64,000 nucleotides of DNA, taken from positions 1,240,001 through 1,304,000 of the forward strand of contig JAQJZZ010000015.1 in NCBI GenBank assembly GCA_030077755.1. The letters are read 5' to 3'. A model generated the notes under the pieces. It ran no database searches. It was not told the origin of the DNA and was given only the letters and a program-made list of their open reading frames with translations. The stretch is from Filosporella fistucella (Eukaryota > Ascomycota > Leotiomycetes > Helotiales). A program made the translations under genes and the position numbers. Of this stretch, positions 1 through 11,536 are shown one piece after another. Positions within the stretch are counted from its first letter, which is position 1, and each line of letters starts with the position of its first letter.

Positions 1-1488
1 ATTTGATTCACCCCTTTGGAGGGCGTTCAGCGTTCAGCCTTAATTATATCAGTCGCTGCAAGGCTGTTGCTTAGAGTTCAGCAACTCGCTCTGTTGGGGA
101 CATTCGGCAGCATCTTTAAATCGTTACTAATGATTTATCACCTGTGATGCCTTTAATTGTTGATGTACGAAGGATGAAGATATACTCGGGCCTGTAAACC
201 TATTTCTGTAGTCTTTCTCACATCAGAATTCGGACGAATGAATGTGGTTTGAGATCTGTATCAGCAATACCCATCACCTCCTCTTGACAGTCAATCTGAA
301 CAGCAATTTGCAATGAAAACGACTCGAATTTGTTATCAGAATCTACGAATACCTTCGTCCGAAATAATATCAGTTCGTCAAGCATCCAACGGTACTACAG
401 GAGATTGAGTATCTGCCAATTAGTGCACAGGCAAAACAATACGAATCATGAATCAAAGCTGAATTAGCACAGCTATTCTGCCCATTGGCACTGGAGACTT
501 GTAGGAATTCTAGATAGCCTACCCGGGTACCGGGTACTTGACAGGCTGACAATGAAGCTGACCGGCAACACTAGCTCCTGTATCCCTTCCAACTAACATG
601 TCCCAATTGAAACTATGTCCAGGATAAGTATAAGCTTATATTCAGAGTAGTGGACCGAGCTTCATAGCATCCAATGATAGAATAATTATCGCTCATGTCT
701 TTGATACGAGCTATAATTCATTGTTGCGTGCAGCCAAGCGTTCACGTCCTTGGCAGAGCCAACTCTGCATGATCAATCCAATTTACATTCGGACCTATAT
801 GAAGGCAGTTTTGAGATGGAACTCTTAGCCGTAAGCTTCAAGCACCTTAGTTAATTGCTCTTGGATGGATTTTAGCGATCGTCTGGTGGAAATAGGGACA
901 TCAATGTTAGCTAGCTTCACATTAAGTAGCCTTATGAGGGGCTAGACATCTTGAGGGGATCCAAAGGCTTCAGGGCATCGACTCCATAGATGATAGATGC
1001 GCACATGCACACGATCTGACCAAAGTTGAAATGATTTTCATGCGTTTTACCAACCAAAATAGTATCTAAAGTCAATATGGTAGTAGCTAATTATAGCCGC
1101 ACGAGATCCAATTCTATGTCTGAAATCACTTGTCAGCTATCAAGGGAGCCATCAATCCATTTCTGGACAATTGGAGAGGCTAATGGAACTGTAATAGGAG
1201 GGTTGGTGTTTGATCCTTACTCTTGTAGCCGCCTTTTTCAGCACTAGACTTGGACTGAATCCACTCTCACGAGAGTTCAGGCCAGGCTTCCCGAGCAACC
1301 GCGATACTACCCTACTGTAGTTTTTATTCGATACCTTAGGATATGACAGTCGAGGTATGAGAAAAGGACGAATCTTTGTATAAATATGTCACTGTCCCTC
1401 GTTCTTCTGGAATACTCAGTCAGTACATCAAATCCAATATTCACTTTAGCCTTCACACTTTATCTTCTCTGCTTCTACCTTTCCAAAA
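1..1488. other. intergenic, no supported gene
   Basis: AT-rich sequence with only short open frames that have no recognisable domain or good start context. The last 110 bases hold the promoter of the secreted protein gene at 1489. Confidence 0.6.
1379..1386 (+). promoter_or_regulatory. TATA box of the secreted Cys-rich gene
   Basis: TATAAATA lies about 110 bases before the ATG at 1489, a usual spacing for a fungal TATA element. Assigned by motif and distance only. Confidence 0.45.
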
Positions 1489-2247
1489 ATGCTACTCCTA
1501 CTCATTATCACTGCCTTACCGGCTCTTATCACCGCCATTGCACTGCCCTCCTCTCCAGAGGCAACACTCGATGCTTGCCGGGAGGCAGCTAAGTCTTCTG
1601 TCGAAGAATGCGCCTGCTTCTCATCATGTACTGCAATTGCAACTGAGAAAGGCTTCAATTTCACCATGGAATATGACAACTCTACCTCCGTGCTCACAAA
1701 GAGAGGCTGTGGTAACCCATCAGCACGGTTGACGGCATCTAAGACCGTAATCAACTTTGGAACATCCCTGCCGTGGTATGTCTCTAATTCAATGTGGGAA
1801 CAATGTGGTCAATATGGTTGTGATCCATCAGACGTCCAAGGCACGACTTTGACGATTGCTGCAAACAATCGGCCGGGAACCACAACAAAGACTCACACTA
1901 TCTCGAGAGGCTTTTATCGGGATTGGCCAGACCGTGATGCAGCCGCTACGCTCATTCGAGCCGCAGCTCAGGCTGGAGTTGAAAACCAACCTCGACGACC
2001 CTACAGCGCATGCAAAGACTGCGACCCCCTTCCAGACAAGAATCAGTACTATCAGCGCGACTACTTTCAGATCGATCATTGGAACAGCTGCGGACATCAA
2101 GCACAAATGTCTGTTCTTGTGACGATCGACAATGTCGCAGCAAATAGCAAAGCGTGTTCTACATTCTTGGATGCCATACAAGGCGCCATCGGCTTCTATT
2201 CTCCCGTGTACGCTTGGTTGTTTGGAACTCTTAAGGCAGTTTGTTAG
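1489..2247 (+). CDS. secreted cysteine-rich protein
   Basis: Single-exon 252-residue protein of unrecognised family. Residues 1-17 form a hydrophobic signal peptide (MLLLLIITALPALITAI), so secretion is expected. The mature part carries 12 cysteines: four near the N-terminus in a C-x9-C-x-C-x3-C arrangement, then RGC, EQC, YGC, SAC, KDC, NSC, KAC and a terminal Cys, enough for six disulphides. There are potential N-glycosylation sites near residues 57 and 64 (NFT, NST). The ATG is preceded by AAAA and by a TATA box about 110 bases upstream. An extracellular role such as an effector, wall or defence protein is an inference from size, secretion and cysteine content. Confidence 0.8.
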   Translation: MLLLLIITALPALITAIALPSSPEATLDACREAAKSSVEECACFSSCTAIATEKGFNFTMEYDNSTSVLTKRGCGNPSARLTASKTVINFGTSLPWYVSNSMWEQCGQYGCDPSDVQGTTLTIAANNRPGTTTKTHTISRGFYRDWPDRDAAATLIRAAAQAGVENQPRRPYSACKDCDPLPDKNQYYQRDYFQIDHWNSCGHQAQMSVLVTIDNVAANSKACSTFLDAIQGAIGFYSPVYAWLFGTLKAVC

Positions 2248-3881
2248 TGGGGGAGGTCTCTTTGAAGGATAAAGGTGGTGTCGAAAATCGCGAGCAGAAT
2301 CGAGGAGCTCTTTGGTCGTGACAGTCTGCATAGCATGTTTTTCTTTTGGTTATATTTTCGGGTCGGGCAGGATAATTGGAGTGGAAATAATGCCTGAAGC
2401 TGTTTCTATATTACAGAGAACCATCCGAAGGCTAGAACATATATGGGCAAGATCGTGGTAGTGAGAAATAAGGTGCTGGTGGTCGTGTTAGATTTGGGAA
2501 ATTTTCGATAGCAATTAAAGCTTTGCTCTGCATTCGTCCCTGTTTCGCTTTTCGGTGGACAGCTAAGTAATGGCCGGGGATCTAACTGCCGTTCATTTTC
2601 TTGATTGCAAACGTTATTATAGAAAAAGTTCATGATCTTCGAGTCAAAACTATTCGAACAAGAACGGCGCTCAATGAGAATGATGATAACTTCATATTTG
2701 CTGTCTTGACCCTACAGGTGGCGAATGGTCTTGCAGAAGAACTTGAATTAACAATTGTAGAGGTAACAGACAGCCGAATCCACCTGGTGCTGCATCAATT
2801 GGGAAGAAAATTTTGGGCGGATCGCACAATGACAGTGTAAACTTGCTAGGCACGAGAGTGTTAAGCATCCGTACCGGAACTCCAGTCTTGGGCACTTTCA
2901 TCACGCTGGACGATTGGTCTGATCAAGTGATAAAACCCGGTATACAAAAATTTACAACGCAGCAAACGTCTCAAATCGAGCCCAGCTGTTGGCTGTTTAC
3001 ACACAACCACTTGGGAACTATAGACGGAGAAATTAATTCAAGGAAAACAACGAGCAAAACTTTAACTCAATACCTGTTATGTATCCTCGGACCTGTTCCT
3101 GGGAGACCGTTTAGGAGTTGGGGGCCGTCCCACTAACCTGCTTCAATCTCACATAAGCCACGTTGTCAATACCCAGCATATGATCGTAACCTCACCAATC
3201 CGATACCTGAATGAATCGTTTAACCCGATTCCCTATCTCCATAGGGCTGAAAACAAAGCAGAGGGTCCATAAGCCGGCCCGACATCGCAACCAATACCAG
3301 CAAAGTACGCCGCCACGAAAGCCATTTGGGGGCTTAAAACCCCATCTCTGTGAACAAATTCTTCAATACGCCGAAGTAAGTCGGGTCTGTCGGGGGCGCA
3401 GTTACTTGGCTACTTGACGCTGTACAAGTAGTCTAGGTAGAATGTGGTATTGAGTCCGCAATTTGGTCACTTGGTAGTAATGTGATGTGGAATGTGATGT
3501 GGGTACGAAGTGACATTGGATGCAGCTAAATAGATCCATAATTATTTGAAGGTTCGACGCAGTCGTACAACCGACGAGTGAGATGAAACCTGTGCTTGAT
3601 GCTTGTTGTTCGTAGATGTCGATGTGCATATACGGCCGCCGTCAATCTGATGTGTAGAGAGGCGTAGAGTTCGTGTCACTGGCTCGAGGATCCTCCAACA
3701 TTCCAGGTTGTTCTTGGGCCATGCAAGAGCAGCTGGGAATTTTTGGCAGTTTCCTGTATAAATGTCTTGATACCTTTGGGAGGTCGCGCCTGCCTCAGTT
3801 TATTGCACTGTGCCGTTGATCAGCTTTAGCCTCGTCAAAAGAGAAGATCAACCCCTTCTTCAACATCCCCCAATAACCACC
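2248..3881. other. intergenic, no supported gene
   Basis: Only weak overlapping open frames of under 110 codons, with no recognisable domain. The right end is the promoter of the MFS gene at 3882. Confidence 0.55.
3757..3762 (+). promoter_or_regulatory. TATA box of the MFS gene
   Basis: TATAAA lies 120 bases upstream of the ATG at 3882. Assigned by motif and spacing only. Confidence 0.45.
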
Positions 3882-5541
3882 ATGACACAACCCCCTTCCA
3901 ACATGACTTCCTCAGTGGAAACGTACTCAAATACAGAGAAACACGTCGAAATAACCTCGCAACGCGAGCCGATCCCTTCCAGCGCAGCGACAGCCTCCCT
4001 ATTCGAGCCAAACGATGCCGCAAATCCTCGAAACTGGCCGATGAGAAAGAAATGCATCACAGCAGTCTTCATCCTCGTCACAGCATTCAATGCGTATGTA
4101 CCTTCACAACGTATAGAACCTACTGACACGATCTAGTACCTTTGGCACGCCCATATACGTTGCAGCCATTCCATCCGTCCAAAGGGCGTTCCATATCACC
4201 ACCACTCTCGCCATATCCCCTTCTTCTTTTTATGCATATGGCCTCGCATTTGGTGCGCTTCTGGGAACGGCTTTTTGTGAGATCCACGGCAGAGCTATAG
4301 TCTATCGCGTCAGCATACCACTCTCCTTCCTGTTTACACTGCTCTCAGCAAAGTCCACCAACATCGCGTACCTTGGCACAACTCGTGCTCTGGCTGGTTT
4401 GTTTTCTGGACCATGTCTTACTGTTGGCGCTGGTGTTTTGAATGACTTATGGGATCTGAGTTTGGAGAAGACGGGTACTGGATTTGCGGTCCTGTATGCG
4501 ATGAGTATGGTATGGGCAACCCAAGCTGGACCAATGGCCAGTGCCTCCATCGTGGAGCAGAGAAATTGGAGGTGGGTGTTTTGGTGTCAACTCATCCTAT
4601 ATGGTTTATCGTGCCTATATTCTACCGTTATATCTGAGACTTATGGTCCGGAAATTGCGAGAAGGAGAGAAAAGAGAGCTGGGAAAGATGTAGGCAGAGG
4701 ATCGAGATGGAGATTGTTTCTGATTGCCGTGGGAAGACCACTGCATATGATCATAGTTGAACCGGTATGTTGTCTCGAGAGATGATGAAACTTGCTAAGA
4801 TGATCAGATCGTGTTGCCAACAGCTCTCGTTTTATCAGTAACTCAATCTGTCATCTTTGCATACTACGTCGCCTATGCAATTCTCTTCGAGCGTGTCTAC
4901 CATTTTACACAATACCAAGTCGGATTGTCATTTTCTGCTTTACTGATTGGTAGTCTTCTCAGTCTTCCAATCATCGGAGCATTCGATAAATTCACCTATC
5001 AGAAAGCTCGATCAGAGGCATTAAGAGTCGGCAAGACAGTGGAGCCAGAAATGAGATTATATCCTGCAATGCTTGGTAGTATCACGCTTCCAATCTCTCT
5101 GTTCTGGTAAGCCACATATCCGTATACATATCTCATAGCAGGATAACTAACTTCGAAAGGCTCGCCCAGACCGGCCGACAGGATATCCACTGGATTGTCC
5201 CTACCCTCTCGGGCGTGTTATTTGGTATATCCTACGTCCTAAACGTAATGTATCTTCCAATTTACAACAACGACGTCTACACCATCCGTTTCGGGGCCTC
5301 GGTCCTAGCAGCTTCCACTTTCGTTCGTTTTCTGATATCATCTTCATTTCTGCTATTCACAGATAAATTGGTTGATAATCTAGGCTTCTCGTGGGCGATT
5401 AGTTTACTGGGATTTATTTCTGTTGTCATGGTACCCGTTCCTTGGATATTTTTCAAGTGGGGTCCTAGATTGAGAGCTAAGAGTCGGTATTTGAAGGATG
5501 AGATCGTGGGGATGAATGAGGATGTGAATGGAAAAGTGTGA
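3882..5541 (+). CDS. MFS transporter, DHA1-type, 4 exons
   Basis: Predicted proton-coupled efflux carrier of the plasma membrane, 506 residues. Exons are 3882-4093, 4137-4764, 4808-5106 and 5160-5541; introns of 43, 43 and 53 bp have GTATGT or GTAAGC donors and branch-like CTGAC/CTAAC, and removing them keeps one frame. The ATG has a good context (ACCACCATG). A polar N-terminus ends in the DPxNPxNW-like stretch NDAANPRNWPMRKK typical of DHA1 drug transporters, followed by about 12 hydrophobic segments. HWIVPTLSGVLFG in the second half and the ending KWGPRLRAKSRY match the family. It converges on the PPR gene. The substrate cannot be told from sequence. Confidence 0.88.
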
Positions 5542-5769
5542 GTTCGCAATCTGCTTGGTCAGCCGATAAAGTTCTGCCTCGATATTTCGGAGGGATGAAG
5601 AGTGAAGTATCCAGATGAGATGAGAGAGATGGAAATATTATCTCAGCTGAAAACTCGTTTGCCATTCGCATATTGGGCCCGATTGCAAGGCCTCTGTTGG
5701 CCGGCACCACTTGATCTCGTCTCAAAATCGTCCACTTGGTACATCCATTGGTTTTATCCATCACCCATC

Positions 5770-7749
5770 CTACAGAGCCTCTGCCCACCCTGACAAAATG
5801 CCCCTCTTTTTATCTTTCTTCCTATCCTCACCCTCCCACTTGTCTCTTCCCAACGCCTCCAAATCTCTTGCTCCACCCATATTCCTCCTCTTCATTTCCT
5901 CTAGCAATGCCCACGCTCTCTCATCTTGCTTCTCAAGACAAATCTTCACCATAAGCGTCGCTGTACCCCTCCTCATCCACCACCCTCCCTCCTCTCCTTG
6001 TCGTTCTCCAACCTCGACCATCTCCCCTAGATATCTGAATGCGTCTTCATAATCCTCCTCTCTCAGACAGGATAGTATCAGGCGGTCATACGTAATATGA
6101 TTAGGCTTTATACCCAATGCACGCATTTCGCTAGCTAGGAACATGGCTGATTCTTTTCCGGCGGTTTTGGCGCCTTGGAGAAGAGTATTAAAGGTCTCGA
6201 CATCTGGACCGGAGGGGATAAAGGTGTATAGTTCTTTGTACATATGAACTGCGTCTTCGAAGTGCCCGGTTTGGACAGCGGATTCGAGAATAACATTCGC
6301 GGCTGCCACGGGGAGTATGTGACCGTCTTCGTTTAGATCTTTGAGGATACTCCAGGTTTCTATATAGGAGGGTGCTTCTGGATGAGTGAGGTAAGTGTAT
6401 AGAGCGCGAGTATTTCTTGCATCTGGCACAAGTCCGGATTTGGTCATGATGGCTAGAATTCGGAAAGCAGTTTTGAGGTCGTGGGAATTAGTGTAGGCTG
6501 TTAGAAGTGCTTCATAATGGAAAGGAGCAAGAGTTGAGCGTCGAGCTGATAGAATACGCATTGCTGATGTGGCGAGACCTGGGTCAGAGTTCCGGGCAGC
6601 TGTATTGAGAGCTGCTACACAGATCCCATCTGTAGGATTGACCATAGAGCTACTGACACGCATTGTCCAGACGAATTTGAGGCCCTCATACTATTCATAT
6701 TAGCATAATGCAACGCGTGATATATGGGATATAGACTTACATGCATAGCGTCAGCAAAAGCATCCAATACATAAAACCAGACTGCCAGCGAAATCGAGCT
6801 GGTACTTTCATACTTAGCTCTATATTTCAACAACCTACACACTTCATCTAGCTCATCTGCCTCGCATAACTGAAACGTAAGAATATCATATAACCATGGA
6901 CGAATCCGAATCTCATCCGCTTGCATTTGCTCCAGCTTGTCCATCGCGATTTCATACTGTCGATCTCTCAGCAGCCCAACGACGAGACTATGCCATCCAT
7001 CTGGTGACAAACCAATCCACTTCTCTTTCATCTCGTCGAGGATTTGGGTACGAAGAACGTAGTCGGGGTGTATAGCTAGGACCTATATTCATCAGCCTCC
7101 ATCCATCCAAAAGAGCTCCTGCCAAACAAGAGATATAGGGATATCATACTTCCAAAAGCCCATGATAAAATCCAGAGTCCCCTTGTATCCCATTCTCCCT
7201 CATCTCCTCTAGCAATCCCTTCACAACCTCCAAACTTCCATTCTCGGCATCCGCATTCGCTCTAATCAGTGCATCATAATGGATCAAAGCCGGCTCTTCC
7301 TTCAGATCCTCAATCAAAAACCTAACAATGTCTACGACTTCTTTATACCCATCTTTCCTTGCTTTAGCTTCGCGGAGCCAGTCATGGATTCCGCGTGGGT
7401 CGAGGTTTGCCTCTTTATGCATGGAGACAATATCGCGAATGGGTAGAGATGCTGCAGGATGGGACCGTCTGAAAGAAGGAGAGACATTGGATATCGTTTC
7501 TGAACTAAGATGTGGTGGTTGTTGGAAGTATGAGAATGGCGAAGTCGCTGCAATGGCTTTGCTATTCGACCTGTTCGTATCCTGAGAACATATTCGCGGC
7601 AAGCTATGGAAATGTTTCCTCGAATTGAAAGAACATGTTATTCTTCCACGCTTTGTTGAGGTTCTTGGGGTGTGAGATAGAATGAAAGTATCAATTGAAG
7701 GACATAGAGCGCGCCAAAGTCCGTCAATTGGGATGCGGGTGACTGGCAT
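5770..7749 (-). CDS. pentatricopeptide-repeat protein, probably mitochondrial
   Basis: Three exons read 7749-7150, 7082-6741 and 6690-5770, giving 620 residues; introns are 67 and 50 bp (donors GTATGA and GTAAGT). For intron 2 an alternative acceptor 6 bases downstream also keeps frame. Helical repeats such as [31 protein letters not shown] and [20 protein letters not shown] are PPR units, which bind single-stranded RNA. The N-terminus is rich in Arg, Ser and Thr and poor in acids, like a mitochondrial targeting peptide. A role in organelle RNA processing or translation is inferred from family. It ends 228 bases from the convergent MFS gene. Confidence 0.85.
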
Positions 7750-8155
7750 TGAAATTCTGGAGGTTCGTCCGAGGTGAAGCTTGGAGTTGAAAGGAACGAG
7801 GCGACAAATGAGATTTTGATAGCCTTGCGTGTCACGTGTAGCTACAACTTGGCTAGCCAGCTAGGAATTCTGAATTACATTTCAATAGGAGCTATATCCG
7901 GGTTTGAATGTGCATTTAATGAGTTGAGGAGAAACGATTGAGGTCGCTGAAGTTCATCATATTTTGGTATATCTCTCGGCGCTCGAAGCTCTCACCAAAG
8001 CCATCACCAGAGCTCAGCCTGCTTTTCCTCAACTGGCTCCAGCGTCTACTCAATTCAGGAGCATGCGCAAAGCCTCAATGCGCTTCCGCTCAATATCATA
8101 ATACCGAGAGCCCTCGTCTCAGCATGACACCGCTACACAGAAATTCATCCCCAGC

Positions 8156-8796
8156 TCAAGAGCCCCTCCCCCTACCCCTCCCCCTCCCACCACCTCTACC
8201 TCCCCTTCCCCTATCACCACCCCTATGATCACCTCTCTGCGCGCCTCCTCTTCCACCTCTATAGCCTCCGCCTTGATCGCGCGATTGTTGATCTTTGACT
8301 AGATCGATTATTTCGTCTGGGACGCGGAGGTATTTGATCTGTATTAATGTCAGCCTGCTTGCCTCCCTTTCCCCCCTCCACTCAGAAAGAGAATGAAGGG
8401 GAAACTTACGTTATTCCCTTTAACATACACCTCCGGTAATCTAAAGAATTTATCTCCTTCCTGTGTTATCACCAATTAGCCTCTTCCCTTCCACATCTTT
8501 CCACTGCCGCTGCCGCTGTTGCAATACCGCTCTCCAGTTCAAACCAAAGCCCTTGTCCCAAAGATCCAACTCACCGGACTCGTTTGTACCACTTCCTTCA
8601 ACGTAAGATTCATCCACGTATCGCATGTAACCAGGTGCCCATTGAGTGTCTCTCCGTTCTTGAGCTCGACGAGCATAGGGTGGCCTTGTGCGGCTGTGAG
8701 GAGGCCTAAGGGTAACTGATCTCGGAGTTAGTTTGGCTTTGTAAATGTGTTTGAGAGTAAGAAAGGGGGGGGAATAGAGAGATGGGGAGGTACCAT
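8156..8796 (-). CDS. LSM4: U6 snRNA-associated Sm-like protein LSm4
   Basis: Four exons: 8796-8794 (the ATG alone), 8715-8575, 8460-8411 and 8338-8156, giving about 125 residues. LSm4 is a subunit of the Lsm1-7 ring (decapping and mRNA decay) and the Lsm2-8 ring (U6 snRNA, splicing). The Sm1 motif is clear ([19 protein letters not shown], then CDTWMNLTL), as is the Sm2 motif ([20 protein letters not shown]). The tail is an RGG-type Gly/Arg-rich stretch typical of LSm4, for which the opposite strand shows a proline-rich shadow. The minimal first exon is followed by a GTACCT intron of 78 bp. Match to the family is very strong. Confidence 0.93.
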
Positions 8797-9285
8797 TTTG
8801 AATGTAGTGATGTGTTTAGGGACTTGTTGCGGTTTGCGACTGGATTTCGTGGGTTGATATGTAGTCTTGGTTGTTGTTGGCAGCCGTAGAGGAATTTGAC
8901 ACGTGATTTGAATTATTCTCAAGATATCTTCGAATTTTGAGCAAGATTTGGTGGAAAGTTTGTATTTTATTGCCAAAGAAGAGCTTAAAGTATTTTTGAG
9001 GTACTCGATTGTATTTCCATCTACGATAAGTGTGTGGATATCAAAAGGTTATTCACTGCCAAATCTACAAACTCGAAATACATTAAGAGTCGTGATTTCA
9101 TTACCATTAAAGTGTACATGACATGACATGACCTATCTACAGAAGCCAACCATACTATGCTATGAATATACCCTGTCCATCTCTCCCAAGGCAAATCAAA
9201 TGCTGCGGCCATGAAACAAATTCCTATCGTTAATCCCTTATCATGCCATCCAATTCACCGTCCAAAATACAACTATAACATCCGT
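8797..9285. other. intergenic between LSM4 start and ammonia-lyase end
   Basis: Holds the LSM4 promoter and the 3' end of the ammonia-lyase gene; both are on the minus strand. No further gene seen. Confidence 0.6.
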
Positions 9286-11536
9286 TCAAAGCTTAGCAGA
9301 AACGAGCAACTTGCCGTCACTCGATTCGATTGCTTCCTTCAGACATTCCATAATCGGCACCGTAAGTCTCTCCTCTCGAAGAGCTTTGTAGATTCGACTG
9401 ATCTGAGTACCTGTATTTCGACGTGGATCCTCTGGACCCGATTGAGCTGATGGATGGTCGACGAGACCGCGATGCATTGGGACTTGTAACACATTGCGAA
9501 CGAATTTATACATTCGCTTTGATGCGTTTCCTAGGTATGAAGTGGCGTCTGGGTGCGCTAGATAGTTGTCTCTATTAGTTTTGAATACGTTTTTAGCAAT
9601 TGATGCCACAATATTTGTCCAAGTAACGATGAGACTGAGGTGAGATGGGTCAGAGGCTGTGCTTGAAGCTGACTTGGCAGCTTCCAACGCCTCTACAACT
9701 ATATGCTGTGTGGATTGAGCCACAATGATGAATCGATCGCATGAATCTTTGTTCGTGGTCACAGCAATTTCTCGATTCAGCGCAGTCCACACTGCTTGAA
9801 GTAGTATTTGTAATTGCTCTAAGGACAGGTGGCTGCCAAGAACGTCGACAGTGCATCTTTCGATCTCGGGCTTGAGTCTAGAAACAAAACCAGCATGCAT
9901 TGCCCGGAGATCAAGTGCTTGACAAAGTGTATAGAGGTAGGCAGAGGACATCAGTGATACAATATCTACTGCTGTGTGTGTATATCGAGCGCTGATCAGC
10001 GCGAGACTGTTGAGCGCCTGGTTGCTCATCTCAGCCGATTGTACATGTGTACTAACTGGATTTGCAAGATATGCCAGCTCGGAGTAATATGCTGCCATAT
10101 TTATGTCCACGCCTTTCATCGTGTAAGATAAGCTTGGCTCATCTGCAGCGAGGTTGGGTGGAAGATTATGTGCCAGGCGACCATCAAGTAATTCAGTGCT
10201 TTGCGCAAAAATCATCTTTCCGATCTTCTCCAATGCTATCCGGGTCTTTTCTGTGGAGGATGAAATGGAAGTCGCTTGAAAATTCCCTCCGTGATGTATT
10301 TGAGATCCTGAGACATCAATAAGCGGGTTGTCGGTAGTTGAGTTCAGTTCGATCTCGATTTGCTGCCTGGCGAGAGCCATGTCTTCCAAAGATGGTCCAA
10401 GCCATTGACTGCTAGTTCTCAGAGCGTAGCGATCTTGTCTCAGGTCATGGCAACGATCTTCATCGTTTCCTCTGGCCAATTTTGATCCTTTCAAAAATGC
10501 ACAAATATTTCTCGCCATCTCTGTTTGACCATAATGAGGTCTAACTGCGGCAATAAATGGATCAAAACTTTCGACTGTCCCAAGGAGAGCTTCGACACCC
10601 ATAGCGGTCAAAATCTGAGCAAAGACTGCCAAAGTATCTGCATGATGTTGAGAAATTGTTGCAACTGATGCAGAGAAGGCGGTTCCATTGATCAGTCCGA
10701 GGATCTCTTTTGGTCCGAATTGGGTTGGGCTGAGTCCAAGTGATCGGAGAGCTTCATCGGCGGTGATGAGCTTTCGGGAAGTTCCAGTACCACTCCAAAC
10801 TCTTACATCCGGATTGCCTTCAAGAACTGCAGCAACATATGAAAGGGGGCAAAGATCGCCTGAAGCTGATATGCTTCCTCTGAGGGGAACAAGAGGAACA
10901 AGATCATGTTCCAACAGAGTGACGATGGTATTGATGACTTCTAGACGAACGGCTGAATGTCCACGGAGAAGGGAGTTGCATCGAATCAGCATCGCACCTC
11001 GAACCCAAGCTTGAGGCATCGAGAGCTTCGCAATCGCAGCATAATCATTGATTGTAGTCTTGTTTGGGAATATACCAGTGGGTTCAATAATATCTGATAC
11101 TGGCAGAACAGCACTGAGCTGCATTTGAAGAAGAGAAGTTTGCAAAGCTTCCGGAGAAGAGGTGGTTGTATCTGCGCTGCCTCCGAAACCGGTTGTAACT
11201 CCTACGAATTGTTAGTATTGTATTTTCTTACTCTTTCTAATATTCAGTTACCATATATGGAGGTTCCTCGTGCAAGGGAATTATGAAGAAAGCGGACACT
11301 AGCATCGATACGTTCAATGACATCTGACGGGAGAGAATCAATACGGGCAATGGCGCCGTGGCTAGCTATCTGTCAGTTCGGGGCTTGACGTTCAAGGTAC
11401 AAAATACAGACCGAGCAACAGATACTAGCTCTGGGATATTGAGTGAGTCACCTCGAAGATTAATGGGTTTCCTCTTCTCAAGTATGGAGACAAAGTGTTG
11501 CCAGTTACCAAGAATGGCTTCCATATTTTGTGCCAT
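9286..11536 (-). CDS. aromatic amino acid ammonia-lyase (PAL/HAL family)
   Basis: Exons 11536-11408, 11369-11252 and 11201-9286 encode 720 residues, the usual size for fungal phenylalanine ammonia-lyases. These enzymes eliminate ammonia from phenylalanine or tyrosine to give cinnamate or coumarate. The catalytic loop Tyr lies in SIYGVTTGFGG near residue 81. The Ala-Ser-Gly that cyclises to the MIO cofactor is in GSISASGDLCPLSY near residue 195. NGTAFSAS, QDRYALRTSS and TDNPLID are further active-site motifs. Introns are 38 bp (GTATTT donor, unusually short) and 50 bp. The start is chosen because MAQNMEAILGNW precedes a typical N-terminus in frame. Phe, Tyr or His preference is not decided here; PAL is most likely from fungal family likeness. 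Confidence 0.9.

Noticed and set aside
7938..8228. Plus-strand proline-rich frame
   Set aside because: It is the antisense of the Gly/Arg tail of LSM4.
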